A program made the translations under genes and the position numbers. From contig CP073746.1 of the NCBI GenBank assembly GCA_024397995.1, positions 3,284,001 to 3,348,000 of the forward strand: 64,000 nucleotides of DNA, written 5' to 3'. Positions within the stretch are counted from its first letter, which is position 1. The number at the start of each line of letters is the position of its first letter. Positions 45,722-53,789 of the stretch are shown here, one piece after another. Below the pieces are notes generated by a model. That model was not told where the DNA came from. It did no database searches and saw only the letters and a list, made by a program, of their open reading frames with translations. Origin of the DNA: a bacterium SCSIO 12827. GTDB taxonomy: Bacteria; Pseudomonadota; Alphaproteobacteria; Rhodospirillales; Casp-alpha2.

Positions 45722-46615
45722 ATGGCCCCCTCCATTCGGCCCCGCCGTTCCGTTCTGTACATGCCCGGCTCCAACGCCCGCGCCCTGGAAAAGGGCCGCA
45801 GCCTGGCCGCCGACGGCCTGATTCTGGACATGGAGGACGCCGTCGCCCCCGACGCCAAGCAGACCGCCCGCGACCAGATCACGGCGGCGATCGCCGAGGG
45901 CGGATACGGGGGGCGCGAGTTGATCGTGCGCACCAACGGGCTGGACGGTCCCTGGGGCGAGGACGACCTGAAGGCCGCCGCCAAGATGGGCGCCCATGCG
46001 GTGCTGCTGCCCAAGGTCGAAAGCAAGGCCATGGTCGATCAGGCCATCGCCATCCTGGACGGCGCCGGGGCGCCTAAGGACCTGCCGATCTGGGCCATGA
46101 TGGAAACGCCGCTCGGCATGTTGCACGCCGAGGAAATCGCCTTTTCCAGCCCGCGCCTGCAATGCCTGGTCATGGGCACGTCGGACCTGGCCAAGGATCT
46201 GCGGGCACAGCACACGCCGGACCGCATTCCCTTCATGACGTCGCTGGGCCTGTGCATTCTGGCGGCGCGGGCGGCCAAGATCGCGATCCTCGACGGCGTG
46301 CATCTGGACTTGGCCGACGACGACGGCTTCGTGGCGTCCTGCCGCCAGGGCCGCGAATTGGGCATGGACGGCAAGACCCTGATCCATCCCAAGACCATCG
46401 CCATGGCCAACGAAGCCTTCTCGCCGTCGGAAGATGAAATCGCCTGGTCCAAGCGCATCATCGAGGCCCATGCCGAGGCCGAGAAGGCCGGCAAGGGCGT
46501 GGTTCTGGTCGACGGCAAGCTGATCGAAAACCTGCATGTCGAGGGCGCCAAGCAGATGGTCGCCATGGCCGGTGCGATCGCGGCCATGGAACAGGCTGCC
46601 CAGGCCGCCGAATAA
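45722..46615 (+). CDS. Malyl-CoA lyase/CoA ester lyase (HpcH/CitE family)
   Basis: A 297-residue CitE-like lyase. The start RRSVLYMPGSNARALEKG and the DLILDMEDAV-like segment (GLILDMEDAVAPDAK) are diagnostic; GAHAVLLPKVESKAM and DGVHLDLADDDGF supply acidic metal ligands. The next gene is a MaoC-type hydratase of the mesaconyl-CoA class. Together they fit malyl-/beta-methylmalyl-CoA lyase (mcl1-type) of the ethylmalonyl-CoA pathway. A citrate lyase beta subunit or L-malyl-CoA lyase of another pathway cannot be excluded. Confidence 0.87.
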   Translation: MAPSIRPRRSVLYMPGSNARALEKGRSLAADGLILDMEDAVAPDAKQTARDQITAAIAEGGYGGRELIVRTNGLDGPWGEDDLKAAAKMGAHAVLLPKVESKAMVDQAIAILDGAGAPKDLPIWAMMETPLGMLHAEEIAFSSPRLQCLVMGTSDLAKDLRAQHTPDRIPFMTSLGLCILAARAAKIAILDGVHLDLADDDGFVASCRQGRELGMDGKTLIHPKTIAMANEAFSPSEDEIAWSKRIIEAHAEAEKAGKGVVLVDGKLIENLHVEGAKQMVAMAGAIAAMEQAAQAAE

Positions 46616-46653
46616 TCTACTTCCCAATCCATACGACCGGAACACCACAGGCC

Positions 46654-47712
46654 ATGAGCGACAAGACAAACCGGGGCAATTTCTTCGAGGACTTCGTCCC
46701 CGGCCAGATCCTCCGCCATGCGACGCCGCGCACAGTGACCGAGGGCGAGATCGCGCTCTACACCGCCCTTTACGGCAACCGTTTCGCGCTGCACTCGTCG
46801 GACATGTTCGCCATGGCGCTGGGCTACGACGGCATGCCCGTGGACGACATGCTGGTGTTCCACATCGTGTTCGGCAAAACGGTACCGGACATCTCGCTCA
46901 ACGCCGTGGCCAATCTGGGCTATGCGGACGGGCGATTCGGGGTGCCCGTCTATCCGGGCGACACGCTGAGCGCCCAATCCGAAGTCATCGGCGTAAAGGA
47001 AAATTCCAACGGCAAGACCGGCGTCGTCTGGGTCCGCACCACGGGCACCAACCAGCGCGGCGAGGAAGTTCTCTCCTACGTGCGCTGGGTGATGGTCCGC
47101 AAGGGCGACGAAGCCGCGCCGGCACCAGTAACCCAAGTGCCAGACCTGCCCGACGCCGTCGCCGCCGAGGATTTGGCCGTGCCAGAAAGCCTGAACCTTG
47201 CCGTCTATGACGAGATCGCCGCCGGCAGCCCCCATTTCTGGGACGACTACGCGGCCGGTGAGAAGATCGACCATGTCGACGGCATGACCCTGGAAGAAGC
47301 GGAGCACATGCTGGCGACGCGGCTTTACCAGAACACCGCCAAGGTGCATTTCGACCTGCATGCGCAATCAGGCGGGCGGTTCGGCAAGCGCCTGATCTAC
47401 GGCGGACATATCATCTCCCTCGCCCGGGGCCTCAGCTACAACGGCCTAGCCAACGCCTTCCACATCGCCGCCATCAACGGCGGACGGCACGTCGCGCCAT
47501 CCTTCGCGGGCGACACGGTCTATGCCTGGTCGGAAGTCCTGGACAAGGCCGCCCTGCCCGACCGCGACGATGTCGGCGCGCTCCGCCTGCGTCTGGTCGC
47601 GGCCAAGGATCATCCCTGCGCCGATTTCCCGCTGAAGGATGGCGACAACAAGGATAACCCGGCCGTGGTTCTGGATTTCGATATCTGGGCACTGATGCCG
47701 CGCCGGGCCTAA
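46654..47712 (+). CDS. MaoC-like dehydratase, probable mesaconyl-CoA hydratase
   Basis: A 352-residue double-hotdog enzyme. Two MaoC-like halves are seen: residues 1-150 start FFEDFVPGQILRHATPRTVTEGEI, and the second half starts FWDDYAAGEKIDHVDGMTLEEAE with NTAKVHFDLHAQSG (catalytic Asp/His region). The length and architecture match mesaconyl-CoA hydratase (mch) of the ethylmalonyl-CoA pathway. Adjacent to the CoA ester lyase gene by 38 bases; the two substrates are consecutive in that pathway. Confidence 0.85.
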   Translation: MSDKTNRGNFFEDFVPGQILRHATPRTVTEGEIALYTALYGNRFALHSSDMFAMALGYDGMPVDDMLVFHIVFGKTVPDISLNAVANLGYADGRFGVPVYPGDTLSAQSEVIGVKENSNGKTGVVWVRTTGTNQRGEEVLSYVRWVMVRKGDEAAPAPVTQVPDLPDAVAAEDLAVPESLNLAVYDEIAAGSPHFWDDYAAGEKIDHVDGMTLEEAEHMLATRLYQNTAKVHFDLHAQSGGRFGKRLIYGGHIISLARGLSYNGLANAFHIAAINGGRHVAPSFAGDTVYAWSEVLDKAALPDRDDVGALRLRLVAAKDHPCADFPLKDGDNKDNPAVVLDFDIWALMPRRA

Positions 47713-47721
47713 TCCGTCACC

Positions 47722-47748
47722 CGGACGTCCATTCACGTCCGTTATTTG
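47722..47748 (+). terminator. Possible terminator after the MaoC gene
   Basis: CGGACGT (47722-47728), loop CCATTC, ACGTCCG (47735-47741), then TTATTTG. Seven-bp stem with a short T-rich tail; weak. Confidence 0.4.
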
Positions 47749-47820
47749 GCCCGCCCTGTCTTCCCCCTTATCCGCGCGCGAGCAAACTGTTCGCACGAAT
47801 TGATCGGCGTATTGTTATTT

Positions 47821-47884
47821 TAACATTTGTTATGTTATAACATTTTGCGCATCAATTTTCGCGCAAATGATAATTATTATTATC
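47821..47884. promoter_or_regulatory. Operator-like palindromes upstream of the porin
   Basis: An AT-rich cluster before the porin gene. TAACAT (47821-47826) and ATGTTA (47832-47837) are inverted, and ATGTTATAACAT (47832-47843) is a perfect 12-bp palindrome, so three half-sites overlap. Further on, GATAAT-TATT-ATTATC (47869-47884) is a perfect inverted repeat that matches a Fur-type box well: 47863-47881 agrees with the 19-base Fur consensus at 15 positions by eye. Regulator unknown. Confidence 0.5.
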
Positions 47885-47965
47885 TATGCCATCCCGGCTC
47901 ATGATAAGAACGATTCGCAAATAAGACGCGACGTCGCCGCGCAAAGACCACCAAAGGGGTTACGA

Positions 47966-49090
47966 ATGACCAAAATCAACCGACGTTTCACATCCATCAT
48001 GCTGGCCTCGACGGCGCTGGTCGCCGGCCTGGGCTTGGTGTCCGCACCAGCGTCCGCAGGGTCCATCAAGAACAACAGCCCCGTAGAACTGACCATCGGC
48101 GGGCAACTGAACCGCGCGTTCCTTTACGTCAATGACGGCGAGGAAGGCATGTACCGCCATGTCGACAACGAGAACGATTCGACGCGGATGTTTCTCAATG
48201 CCGACGGCAAGATCAATGAAGACTGGTCGGTGGGCACGCAATTCATCGTGCTGATGCGCTCCAACCCGTCGAACGAGATGAGCGCCTCCACGGAATCCGC
48301 AGGTGCAGGAAGCTTCGAGGAAGAAGCCGCCGAAGTCTATTTCACCCACAGGCGTCTCGGCACCTTGTGGCTGGGTCAGGGCGACACGGCGACCAACGGC
48401 ATCTCAGAAACCGACCTGTCCGGGACTGGCGTCGCGGGCTATTCGTCGGTTGGCGACGTGGCCGGCGGTTTCGCCTTCGTCACCTCGGCCACGGGGGCCC
48501 GCTCGACGGCGACGATCGGTGGCTCGGCGGACAATCTCGACGGCCTCAATGTGGCCGATCGCATCCGCTACGATTCGCCCGAGATCAATGGCTTCCATCT
48601 GTCCACGAGCCTGTTGGACAATGGTATCATCGACGCCGCCCTGTACTATTCCGGCGACATCTCGGGCATCACCGTCGAAGCCGCGGCCGGCTGGTACAAT
48701 GGGTCAGGCAATACGGACGCCTTCACGGACGGGGTTTCGGGCTCGGTATCGGCGCTTGCGCCGAGTGGCTTCAGCCTGACGCTGGCCGCAGGGACCAAGT
48801 CATCCGCAACCCAGGGCCGCGACGATCCGAAATTCTATTACGGTAAGGTCGGTTATCAGGCGAAGCTCAATACCTTCGGCACGACCGCCTTCGCCGTCGA
48901 CCTGGGACGGTTCGAGGATTCGGCGCAGAACGGCGACACCCTCGACACCTTCGGCGCCCAGGCGGTGCAGGAGATTGAAGGGACCGGCTCCAGCGTCTAT
49001 GTCGCCTACCGCTATCACACGCTTGATCGCAGCGGCACCGACTTCGACGCCATCCACTCGATCATGACCGGGGCATACGTGGCCTTCTAA
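47966..49090 (+). CDS. Outer-membrane porin
   Basis: A 374-residue Gram-negative porin. A signal peptide (about 1-30: TKINRRFTSIMLASTALVAG, ending ASA) is followed by beta-strand alternation throughout, with PVELTIGGQLNRAFLYVNDG and RRLGTLWLGQGDTATNG strands/loops typical of the 16-strand type. The last residue is Phe, the usual porin sorting signal. The ATG at 47966 is chosen over a far upstream codon because the signal peptide starts there. It is likely iron- or stress-regulated given the upstream palindromes. Confidence 0.85.
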   Translation: MTKINRRFTSIMLASTALVAGLGLVSAPASAGSIKNNSPVELTIGGQLNRAFLYVNDGEEGMYRHVDNENDSTRMFLNADGKINEDWSVGTQFIVLMRSNPSNEMSASTESAGAGSFEEEAAEVYFTHRRLGTLWLGQGDTATNGISETDLSGTGVAGYSSVGDVAGGFAFVTSATGARSTATIGGSADNLDGLNVADRIRYDSPEINGFHLSTSLLDNGIIDAALYYSGDISGITVEAAAGWYNGSGNTDAFTDGVSGSVSALAPSGFSLTLAAGTKSSATQGRDDPKFYYGKVGYQAKLNTFGTTAFAVDLGRFEDSAQNGDTLDTFGAQAVQEIEGTGSSVYVAYRYHTLDRSGTDFDAIHSIMTGAYVAF

Positions 49091-49118
49091 TTCCAGGACT
49101 TCCGATCAAGGAATACCC

Positions 49119-49152
49119 AACGGGCCCCGTCAATCGGGGCCCGTTTCCTTTT
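49119..49152 (+). terminator. Intrinsic terminator of the porin gene
   Basis: AACGGGCCCCG (49119-49129), loop TCAAT, CGGGGCCCGTT (49135-49145), then TTCCTTTT. It overlaps the 3' end of the convergent MFS gene. Confidence 0.8.
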
Positions 49153-50350
49153 CCGGGGCCTGGGCCCGACGGCAACGGGCGGCGGCCATCAGCGTGATGG
49201 CACCGAAAATTCCCGCGAACAGTGTCATGGCGAGAACCCCGTCATATCCGGCGACCAGCCAGACCAGCCCCGCCAGGCCGGGGGCGAGGGCGGAAAATCC
49301 GATATAGGGCATGGCCAGAATTCCGGCGATGACACCATAGCGCCTTCGGCCCAGAAGTTCGGCGACGATGACCGGGCGGGTGATGCTCATGACCCCATTA
49401 CCGGCCCCCTGGAACAACACGAAAACGACCAGCAGGCCGGGCACCGCATGGGCCCCCAGCAAGGCCGCCGAGGCGATCGCCATGGCCAGCAGACTGACGG
49501 CTGCAATAGGCGGTGCCGAGGTCACGTGGCGCTGCACGGCAAGCACGCAAAGCCGGCCTGCGACCTGCATGGGCCCGATCATCGATGCAGCCAGAACCGC
49601 CGTTTCCGGCCCGACGCCGCGTTCCGCCAGCAACGGCAACATGTGGGAAATGATGGCGAAATGATTGAACGCCATCATGGCGTAGGCCACGGCGAGCAGC
49701 CAGAACACGATATTCCGCGCCAGGTTCAGTGGCTTTCCCGTATTCGCCGCCGCATCTTCGGTCGGGGCCGGGGCTTCTTTGCCATGGTGGGCCAGACCAT
49801 AGAACAGCAGCGGCACGCAGACGAAAGCCGCCAGACCGGCAAACACCAGCACCACGTTGCGCCAGCCCATGATCGCGTCCAGGGTATGGACCGTCGGGAA
49901 CGCCACCGTGCCGGCAAACCCGGCGACCAGGGTGACGATGGTGATCGCCTGGCGCGATCGGTCGCCCATGATCCGGGTCAGGATCGCGAAACAGGGTTCA
50001 TACAGGCAACCGGCCATGATCACGCCGATCCCGGCCCAGACGGCATAGAATTCCCACAATTCGGTCACCCGCGACAGCGCCACCAGCATCACCGCCCCCA
50101 TGAAGGCGGAGCCGATGAACAGGCGCCGGCCGTGTCCATGATCGATCAGGCGCCCGGCGACGGGGGCAAGGAAGGCGGAGACCAGAAGCGCCGTGGTCAA
50201 AGCGCCCGCGATTTCCAACTTGGTCCAAGGAAATTCCTGTTCCCAAATGCCCAGCAAGGCCGGGAACAGATAGTAGAAACCGGCCCACAACAGGGTTTCC
50301 GCCACGGCGAGCGGCCAGACAACGCGGCGGAACGTATCACCAGACGCCAC
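49130..50350 (-). CDS. Major facilitator superfamily transporter
   Basis: A 406-residue integral membrane protein with 12 apparent helices in two halves of six, separated by a hydrophilic loop (HHGKEAPAPTEDAAANTG). The first half contains GRLIDHGHGRRLFIGSAF, an MFS loop 2-3-type motif. The GTG start at 50350 is chosen because AAGGAG sits 7 bases upstream. The substrate cannot be told. An unusual structured leader on the same strand ends about 126 bases before the start. Confidence 0.87.
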   Translation of the reverse strand: MASGDTFRRVVWPLAVAETLLWAGFYYLFPALLGIWEQEFPWTKLEIAGALTTALLVSAFLAPVAGRLIDHGHGRRLFIGSAFMGAVMLVALSRVTELWEFYAVWAGIGVIMAGCLYEPCFAILTRIMGDRSRQAITIVTLVAGFAGTVAFPTVHTLDAIMGWRNVVLVFAGLAAFVCVPLLFYGLAHHGKEAPAPTEDAAANTGKPLNLARNIVFWLLAVAYAMMAFNHFAIISHMLPLLAERGVGPETAVLAASMIGPMQVAGRLCVLAVQRHVTSAPPIAAVSLLAMAIASAALLGAHAVPGLLVVFVLFQGAGNGVMSITRPVIVAELLGRRRYGVIAGILAMPYIGFSALAPGLAGLVWLVAGYDGVLAMTLFAGIFGAITLMAAARCRRAQAPEKETGPD

Positions 50351-50475
50351 GGGGATACTCCTTGGTGGGCAACGGCGGAAACGCGGGCGGACGCCCACTG
50401 CATTTGTTTAGACCAATTTTCTCATGGAAGCAAAACAAGGGGGCCAACCAAGCGGATGCGCTTATTCCATAAGAA

Positions 50476-50543
50476 GAGGCGTCAGGGATACAGGTCCTGG
50501 GACACCTGCATCTCGTGCCGACAAGCGACACACCTGACACCTC
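50476..50543 (-). ncRNA. Candidate three-way-junction leader RNA upstream of the MFS gene
   Basis: On the minus strand an outer stem pairs GAGGUGUCAGG (50543-50533) with CCUGACGCCUC (50486-50476), 11 bp including a U-G wobble. Inside are GUGUCG-CUUGU-CGGCAC (50531-50515, also with a U-G wobble) and CAGGU...ACCUG (50508-50491). Both wobbles become C/A mismatches on the plus strand, so the fold favours the minus strand. It lies about 126 bases before the MFS start codon. It matches no riboswitch I can name; a metabolite- or ion-sensing leader is possible. Confidence 0.5.
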
Positions 50544-50897
50544 TCTTGGAGCCGGCCAGGCTCCACGCTTACGAAAAACGCCTATCCGCCTGTGAAAACC
50601 CTTCCTCCCGCGGCCGCACCCTGGGCAGAGATCGAACCCCGGGACGATGGGTTTTTGGACTTGCGACCGGCGCGCGTTCGAAAACGTGCCCCGGGCCTGG
50701 GCCCTACGGCGGGATGCCGGACTGCGGCTGATACCGGCTCTCCCTCCCTCCGGATCGGCGAAGCGAAGCTTCGTCTTTCTTTCGGGTGGCCCGGCCGGAC
50801 GGCCGGGACCATGGCGACGCCTTTCAAAGCGCGCAACATCATGGTCTTGGCATATGTGTCGCGGCAACGCGGAAACCTGGGGATGAGCGGCGAAAGT

Positions 50898-50946
50898 TGT
50901 GCATAACTCCCGTATCTTCCCACATTTCATCCACAGGTTTTCCCCA
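50898..50946. promoter_or_regulatory. Cluster of DnaA-box-like sequences
   Basis: TGTGCATAA (50898-50906, reverse of TTATGCACA), TCATCCACA (50927-50935, one mismatch to TTATCCACA) and TTTTCCCCA (50938-50946, two mismatches) lie within 49 bases. Weak evidence for DnaA binding; an origin is not supported by flanking genes. Confidence 0.3.
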
Positions 50947-51131
50947 GGCGATCAAGGACATTCCACCTAACCCATTGAAAGGTTACGGAACCACCATATC
51001 GCCGCCGCCAAAACCGCGACGGCACGATCTGCATCGAGACGTGCGAGCACCAATGGGATTTATTGTGGGATACAAAAGACCATATACCATAAGTATCTGA
51101 AATCGTGACATATCCAATCGCCAACAGACGT

Positions 51132-51160
51132 TTGCGCAATTGCGAAATAGGCGTTAGGTT
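51132..51160 (+). promoter_or_regulatory. Candidate promoter of sdhCDAB
   Basis: TTGCGC (51132-51137), 17 bases, TAGGTT (51155-51160), 33 bases before the sdhC ATG. A palindrome CGCAATTGCG (51135-51144) overlaps it and could bind a regulator. Confidence 0.35.
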
Positions 51161-51193
51161 TGCCGCGGATTCATCACTAGGCGAGGTTCTCCC

Positions 51194-51586
51194 ATGGCGC
51201 GTCGTGAACGGCCCCTGTCGCCCCATCTGCAGGTCTATCGGCCGCAAATCACTTCCGTACTGTCGATCACGCATCGCATGACCGGCATCGCCCTTGCGGG
51301 GGGCATCCTGATCCTGACCTATTGGCTGACGGCCGCGACCTACGGCGCCGACGCCTTCGCCGCCGCGCAGGCGGTCATTGGGTCCTGGGTCGGCCAGGTG
51401 GTTCTCTGGGGACTTCTGTTCTCTCTTTATTATCATTTGGGCAACGGCATCCGGCACCTGATGTGGGACGCCGGGTCTGGCTTCGACCTGCCGTCGGTCC
51501 GGCGCACGGGCATGCTGGTCGTGCTGTTCGCCATCGTCATGACGGCGGCGACGCTCGGTTGCGCCTACTTCGTGATCGGAGGTTAA
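51194..51586 (+). CDS. sdhC: Succinate dehydrogenase cytochrome b556 subunit
   Basis: A 130-residue membrane anchor of complex II. The family opening RPLSPHLQVYRPQITSVLSITHRMTG (residues 5-30; Ser and Arg contribute to the quinone site) is clear, and the haem-ligand His lies in YHLGNGIRHLMWD. Three membrane helices are apparent. First gene of sdhCDAB, 4 bases before sdhD. Confidence 0.95.
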   Translation: MARRERPLSPHLQVYRPQITSVLSITHRMTGIALAGGILILTYWLTAATYGADAFAAAQAVIGSWVGQVVLWGLLFSLYYHLGNGIRHLMWDAGSGFDLPSVRRTGMLVVLFAIVMTAATLGCAYFVIGG

Positions 51587-51590
51587 GCCC

Positions 51591-51971
51591 ATGGAAATGC
51601 GATCCCCCCTTTCCCGCGTGCGCGGTCTGGGTGCGGCCCACGAAGCCGTCGCCCATTGGTGGGCCCAGCGCTTGACCGGCATCGCCCTGGTGCCGCTGAC
51701 CCTGTGGTTCATCTGGGCCATGTCCGGACTTCTCGGCGCTGACCTTGCGGCCATGAAAGCCTGGATCGGCACAGGACAGAACGCGGTTCTGCTGATCCTG
51801 CTGATCGTCGCCGGCATGCATCATGCGCAGCTTGGCCTGCAGGTCGTGATCGAGGATTACGTCCATGCCGAAGGCCCCAAGACCGCGTCGCTGATCCTTG
51901 TCAAACTGGGCGCCGTGTTCCTTGGCGTCATCAACATCTTCGCCGTCCTCAAGCTGACCTTCGGGAGCTGA
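51591..51971 (+). CDS. sdhD: Succinate dehydrogenase membrane anchor subunit
   Basis: A 126-residue three-helix anchor. It contains RSPLSRVRGLGAAHEAVAHWWAQRLTG (quinone-side segment) and GMHHAQLGLQVVIEDYVHAEG with the second haem-ligand His. Together with SdhC it holds haem b and the ubiquinone site. Separated from sdhA by 6 bases. Confidence 0.94.
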   Translation: MEMRSPLSRVRGLGAAHEAVAHWWAQRLTGIALVPLTLWFIWAMSGLLGADLAAMKAWIGTGQNAVLLILLIVAGMHHAQLGLQVVIEDYVHAEGPKTASLILVKLGAVFLGVINIFAVLKLTFGS

Positions 51972-51977
51972 TCCGAA

Positions 51978-53768
51978 ATGCCGAAAGCCTACGAACTCAC
52001 CGATCATAAATACGACGTCGTCGTGCTGGGCGCCGGCGGCGCCGGGCTGCGGGCGACGCTGGGCATGGCGGCGGCGGGACTGAAGACCGCCTGCATCACC
52101 AAGGTATTCCCGACCCGGTCCCACACGGTCGCGGCCCAGGGCGGGGTGTCGGCAGCGCTCGGCAACCTGGATGAAGACCATTGGGAATGGCACATGTACG
52201 ACACCGTCAAGGGCGCCGATTGGCTGGGCGACCAGGACGCCATCGAATACATGTGCCGCGAGGCCGTGCCGGCGGTGATCGAAATGGAACACTTCGGCAT
52301 GCCGTTTTCCCGCACCGACGACGGGCGAATCTACCAGCGTCCCTTCGGCGGCCACATGCGTAATTTCGGCGAGGCCCCGGTGCGCCGCGCCTGCGCCGCC
52401 GCCGACCGCACCGGCCATGCCATGCTGCACACCCTGTATCAGCAGTCATTGGCCCATAACGCGGAATTCTTCGTCGAATATTTCGCCCTCGACCTGATCA
52501 TGAGCGACGACGGCGTGTGTGAAGGCGTCGTCGCCTGGAACCTGGACGACGGCACCATCCATACCTTCCGCGCCCATCAGACCGTGATGGCGACGGGCGG
52601 TTACGGCCGGGCCTATTTCTCCTGCACCTCGGCCCATACCTGCACGGGCGACGGCAACGCCATGTTCGCGCGCGCCGGCCTGCCGCTGGAAGACCACGAA
52701 TTCGTGCAGTTCCACCCGACCGGCATCTATGGCGCCGGCTGCCTGATTACCGAGGGGGCGCGCGGCGAAGGCGGCTACCTGACGAATTCCGAGGGCGAGC
52801 GTTTCATGGAACGTTACGCACCGACGGCCAAGGACCTGGCGTCCCGCGACGTCGTGTCCCGCGCCATGACCATGGAAATCCGCGAAGGCCGCGGCATCGG
52901 CGACAACAGCGATCACATCATGCTGCACCTGGAGCATCTGGGGGCGGACACGCTGATGAAGCGCCTGCCCGGGATCACGGAAACGGCCAAGATCTTCTCC
53001 GGCGTCGACGCCACGAAGGAACCGATCCCCGTGCTGCCGACCGTGCACTACAACATGGGCGGCATTCCGACCAACTACATGACCGAGGCCCTGAACCCCA
53101 CGGACGACGATCCGGACGCGGTCAGTCCCGGCATCATGGCCGTCGGTGAATGCGCCTGCGCCTCCGTGCACGGAGCCAACCGGCTGGGCACCAACTCGCT
53201 GCTCGACCTGATCGTGTTCGGCCGCGCCGCCGGTCTGCGCGCCGCCGAAACCATCAAGCCGGGCTCGCCGCTGCGCCCTTATCGCTCGGGCTGCACGGAC
53301 AAGGCGCTGGAGCGGCTCGACCGCATCCGCCATTCCTCGGGCAGCACCAAGGTCGCCGAGATTCGCGACGCCATGCAGCGCACCATGCAGAACGACGCCG
53401 CCGTCTACCGCACGTCGAAGACGCTGAAGGAAGGCTGCGAGAAGATGGACGCGGTTTGGAAATCCAAGGAAGACATGCGCATCGAGGACCGCTCCATGAT
53501 CTGGAACTCGGACCTGGTCGAAGCCTTGGAACTGGAAAACCTGCTGATCTGCGCCAAGGCGACGATCCATTCGGCGGAAGCCCGCCACGAAAGCCGCGGC
53601 GCCCAGGCCCACGAGGATTATCCCGACCGCGACGACGCCAACTGGATGAAGCACACGCTCGCCTGGGTCAACGAGGACGGGTCCGTGCGTCTCGACTACC
53701 GGCCGGTCCACACCTGGACCCTGACCGACGAGGTCCAGTACATCGAGCCCAAGGCTCGCGTGTACTAA
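51978..53768 (+). CDS. sdhA: Succinate dehydrogenase flavoprotein subunit
   Basis: A 596-residue catalytic subunit with covalent FAD. The nucleotide-binding start [16 protein letters not shown], the flavinylation His in [10 protein letters not shown], the substrate-site [15 protein letters not shown], and the C-terminal [14 protein letters not shown] are all present. Converts succinate to fumarate in the citric acid cycle. Length is normal. Confidence 0.97.
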   Translation: MPKAYELTDHKYDVVVLGAGGAGLRATLGMAAAGLKTACITKVFPTRSHTVAAQGGVSAALGNLDEDHWEWHMYDTVKGADWLGDQDAIEYMCREAVPAVIEMEHFGMPFSRTDDGRIYQRPFGGHMRNFGEAPVRRACAAADRTGHAMLHTLYQQSLAHNAEFFVEYFALDLIMSDDGVCEGVVAWNLDDGTIHTFRAHQTVMATGGYGRAYFSCTSAHTCTGDGNAMFARAGLPLEDHEFVQFHPTGIYGAGCLITEGARGEGGYLTNSEGERFMERYAPTAKDLASRDVVSRAMTMEIREGRGIGDNSDHIMLHLEHLGADTLMKRLPGITETAKIFSGVDATKEPIPVLPTVHYNMGGIPTNYMTEALNPTDDDPDAVSPGIMAVGECACASVHGANRLGTNSLLDLIVFGRAAGLRAAETIKPGSPLRPYRSGCTDKALERLDRIRHSSGSTKVAEIRDAMQRTMQNDAAVYRTSKTLKEGCEKMDAVWKSKEDMRIEDRSMIWNSDLVEALELENLLICAKATIHSAEARHESRGAQAHEDYPDRDDANWMKHTLAWVNEDGSVRLDYRPVHTWTLTDEVQYIEPKARVY

Positions 53769-53789
53769 AAGAAGGAAGGAACGCAGCAC

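Larger units (their letters stand above)
50351..51193. other. Gene-free region between the MFS gene and sdhC
   Basis: An 843-base region with no confident gene. Open frames exist (for example 50592-50906 on plus) but have poor GC third-position bias and no recognisable content. It contains the minus-strand three-way-junction RNA (50476-50543), a GGAGCC/GGCTCC hairpin (50548-50564), and a larger fold. In this fold AAAACCC/GGGTTTT (50594-50600, 50649-50655) encloses an inner TCCCG/CGGGA stem, with a CGTT/AACG hairpin nearby. It also has DnaA-box-like sites (50898-50946) and the candidate sdh promoter. Its function as a whole is unknown. Confidence 0.6.

Noticed and set aside
50640-50660. tRNA T-loop-like GGTTCGATC on the minus strand
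   Set aside because: The flanking 5-bp T stem does not pair and no acceptor or anticodon arm could be built.
50600-50800. RNase P RNA, tmRNA, 4.5S RNA or cobalamin riboswitch
   Set aside because: I looked for conserved cores (the RNase P GAGGAAAGTCC and ACAGAA motifs, tmRNA T-arm and tag, SRP GGAAGGAAGCAGC, B12 box). None was present on either strand beyond chance resemblance.
50592-50906. Possible 104-residue protein on the plus strand in the gene-free region
   Set aside because: GTG start, but mixed third-position GC, no recognisable content, and it overlaps hairpins better explained as RNA. Not listed as a gene, though not fully excluded.
50337-50930. Possible 197-residue minus-strand protein extending into the MFS start
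   Set aside because: Arg/Pro/Gly-rich, crosses the strong ribosome site of the MFS gene and the structured leader.
50898-50946. Chromosome replication origin
   Set aside because: DnaA-box-like sequences are few and imperfect and the flanking genes do not match known alphaproteobacterial origins; kept only as a weak site cluster.
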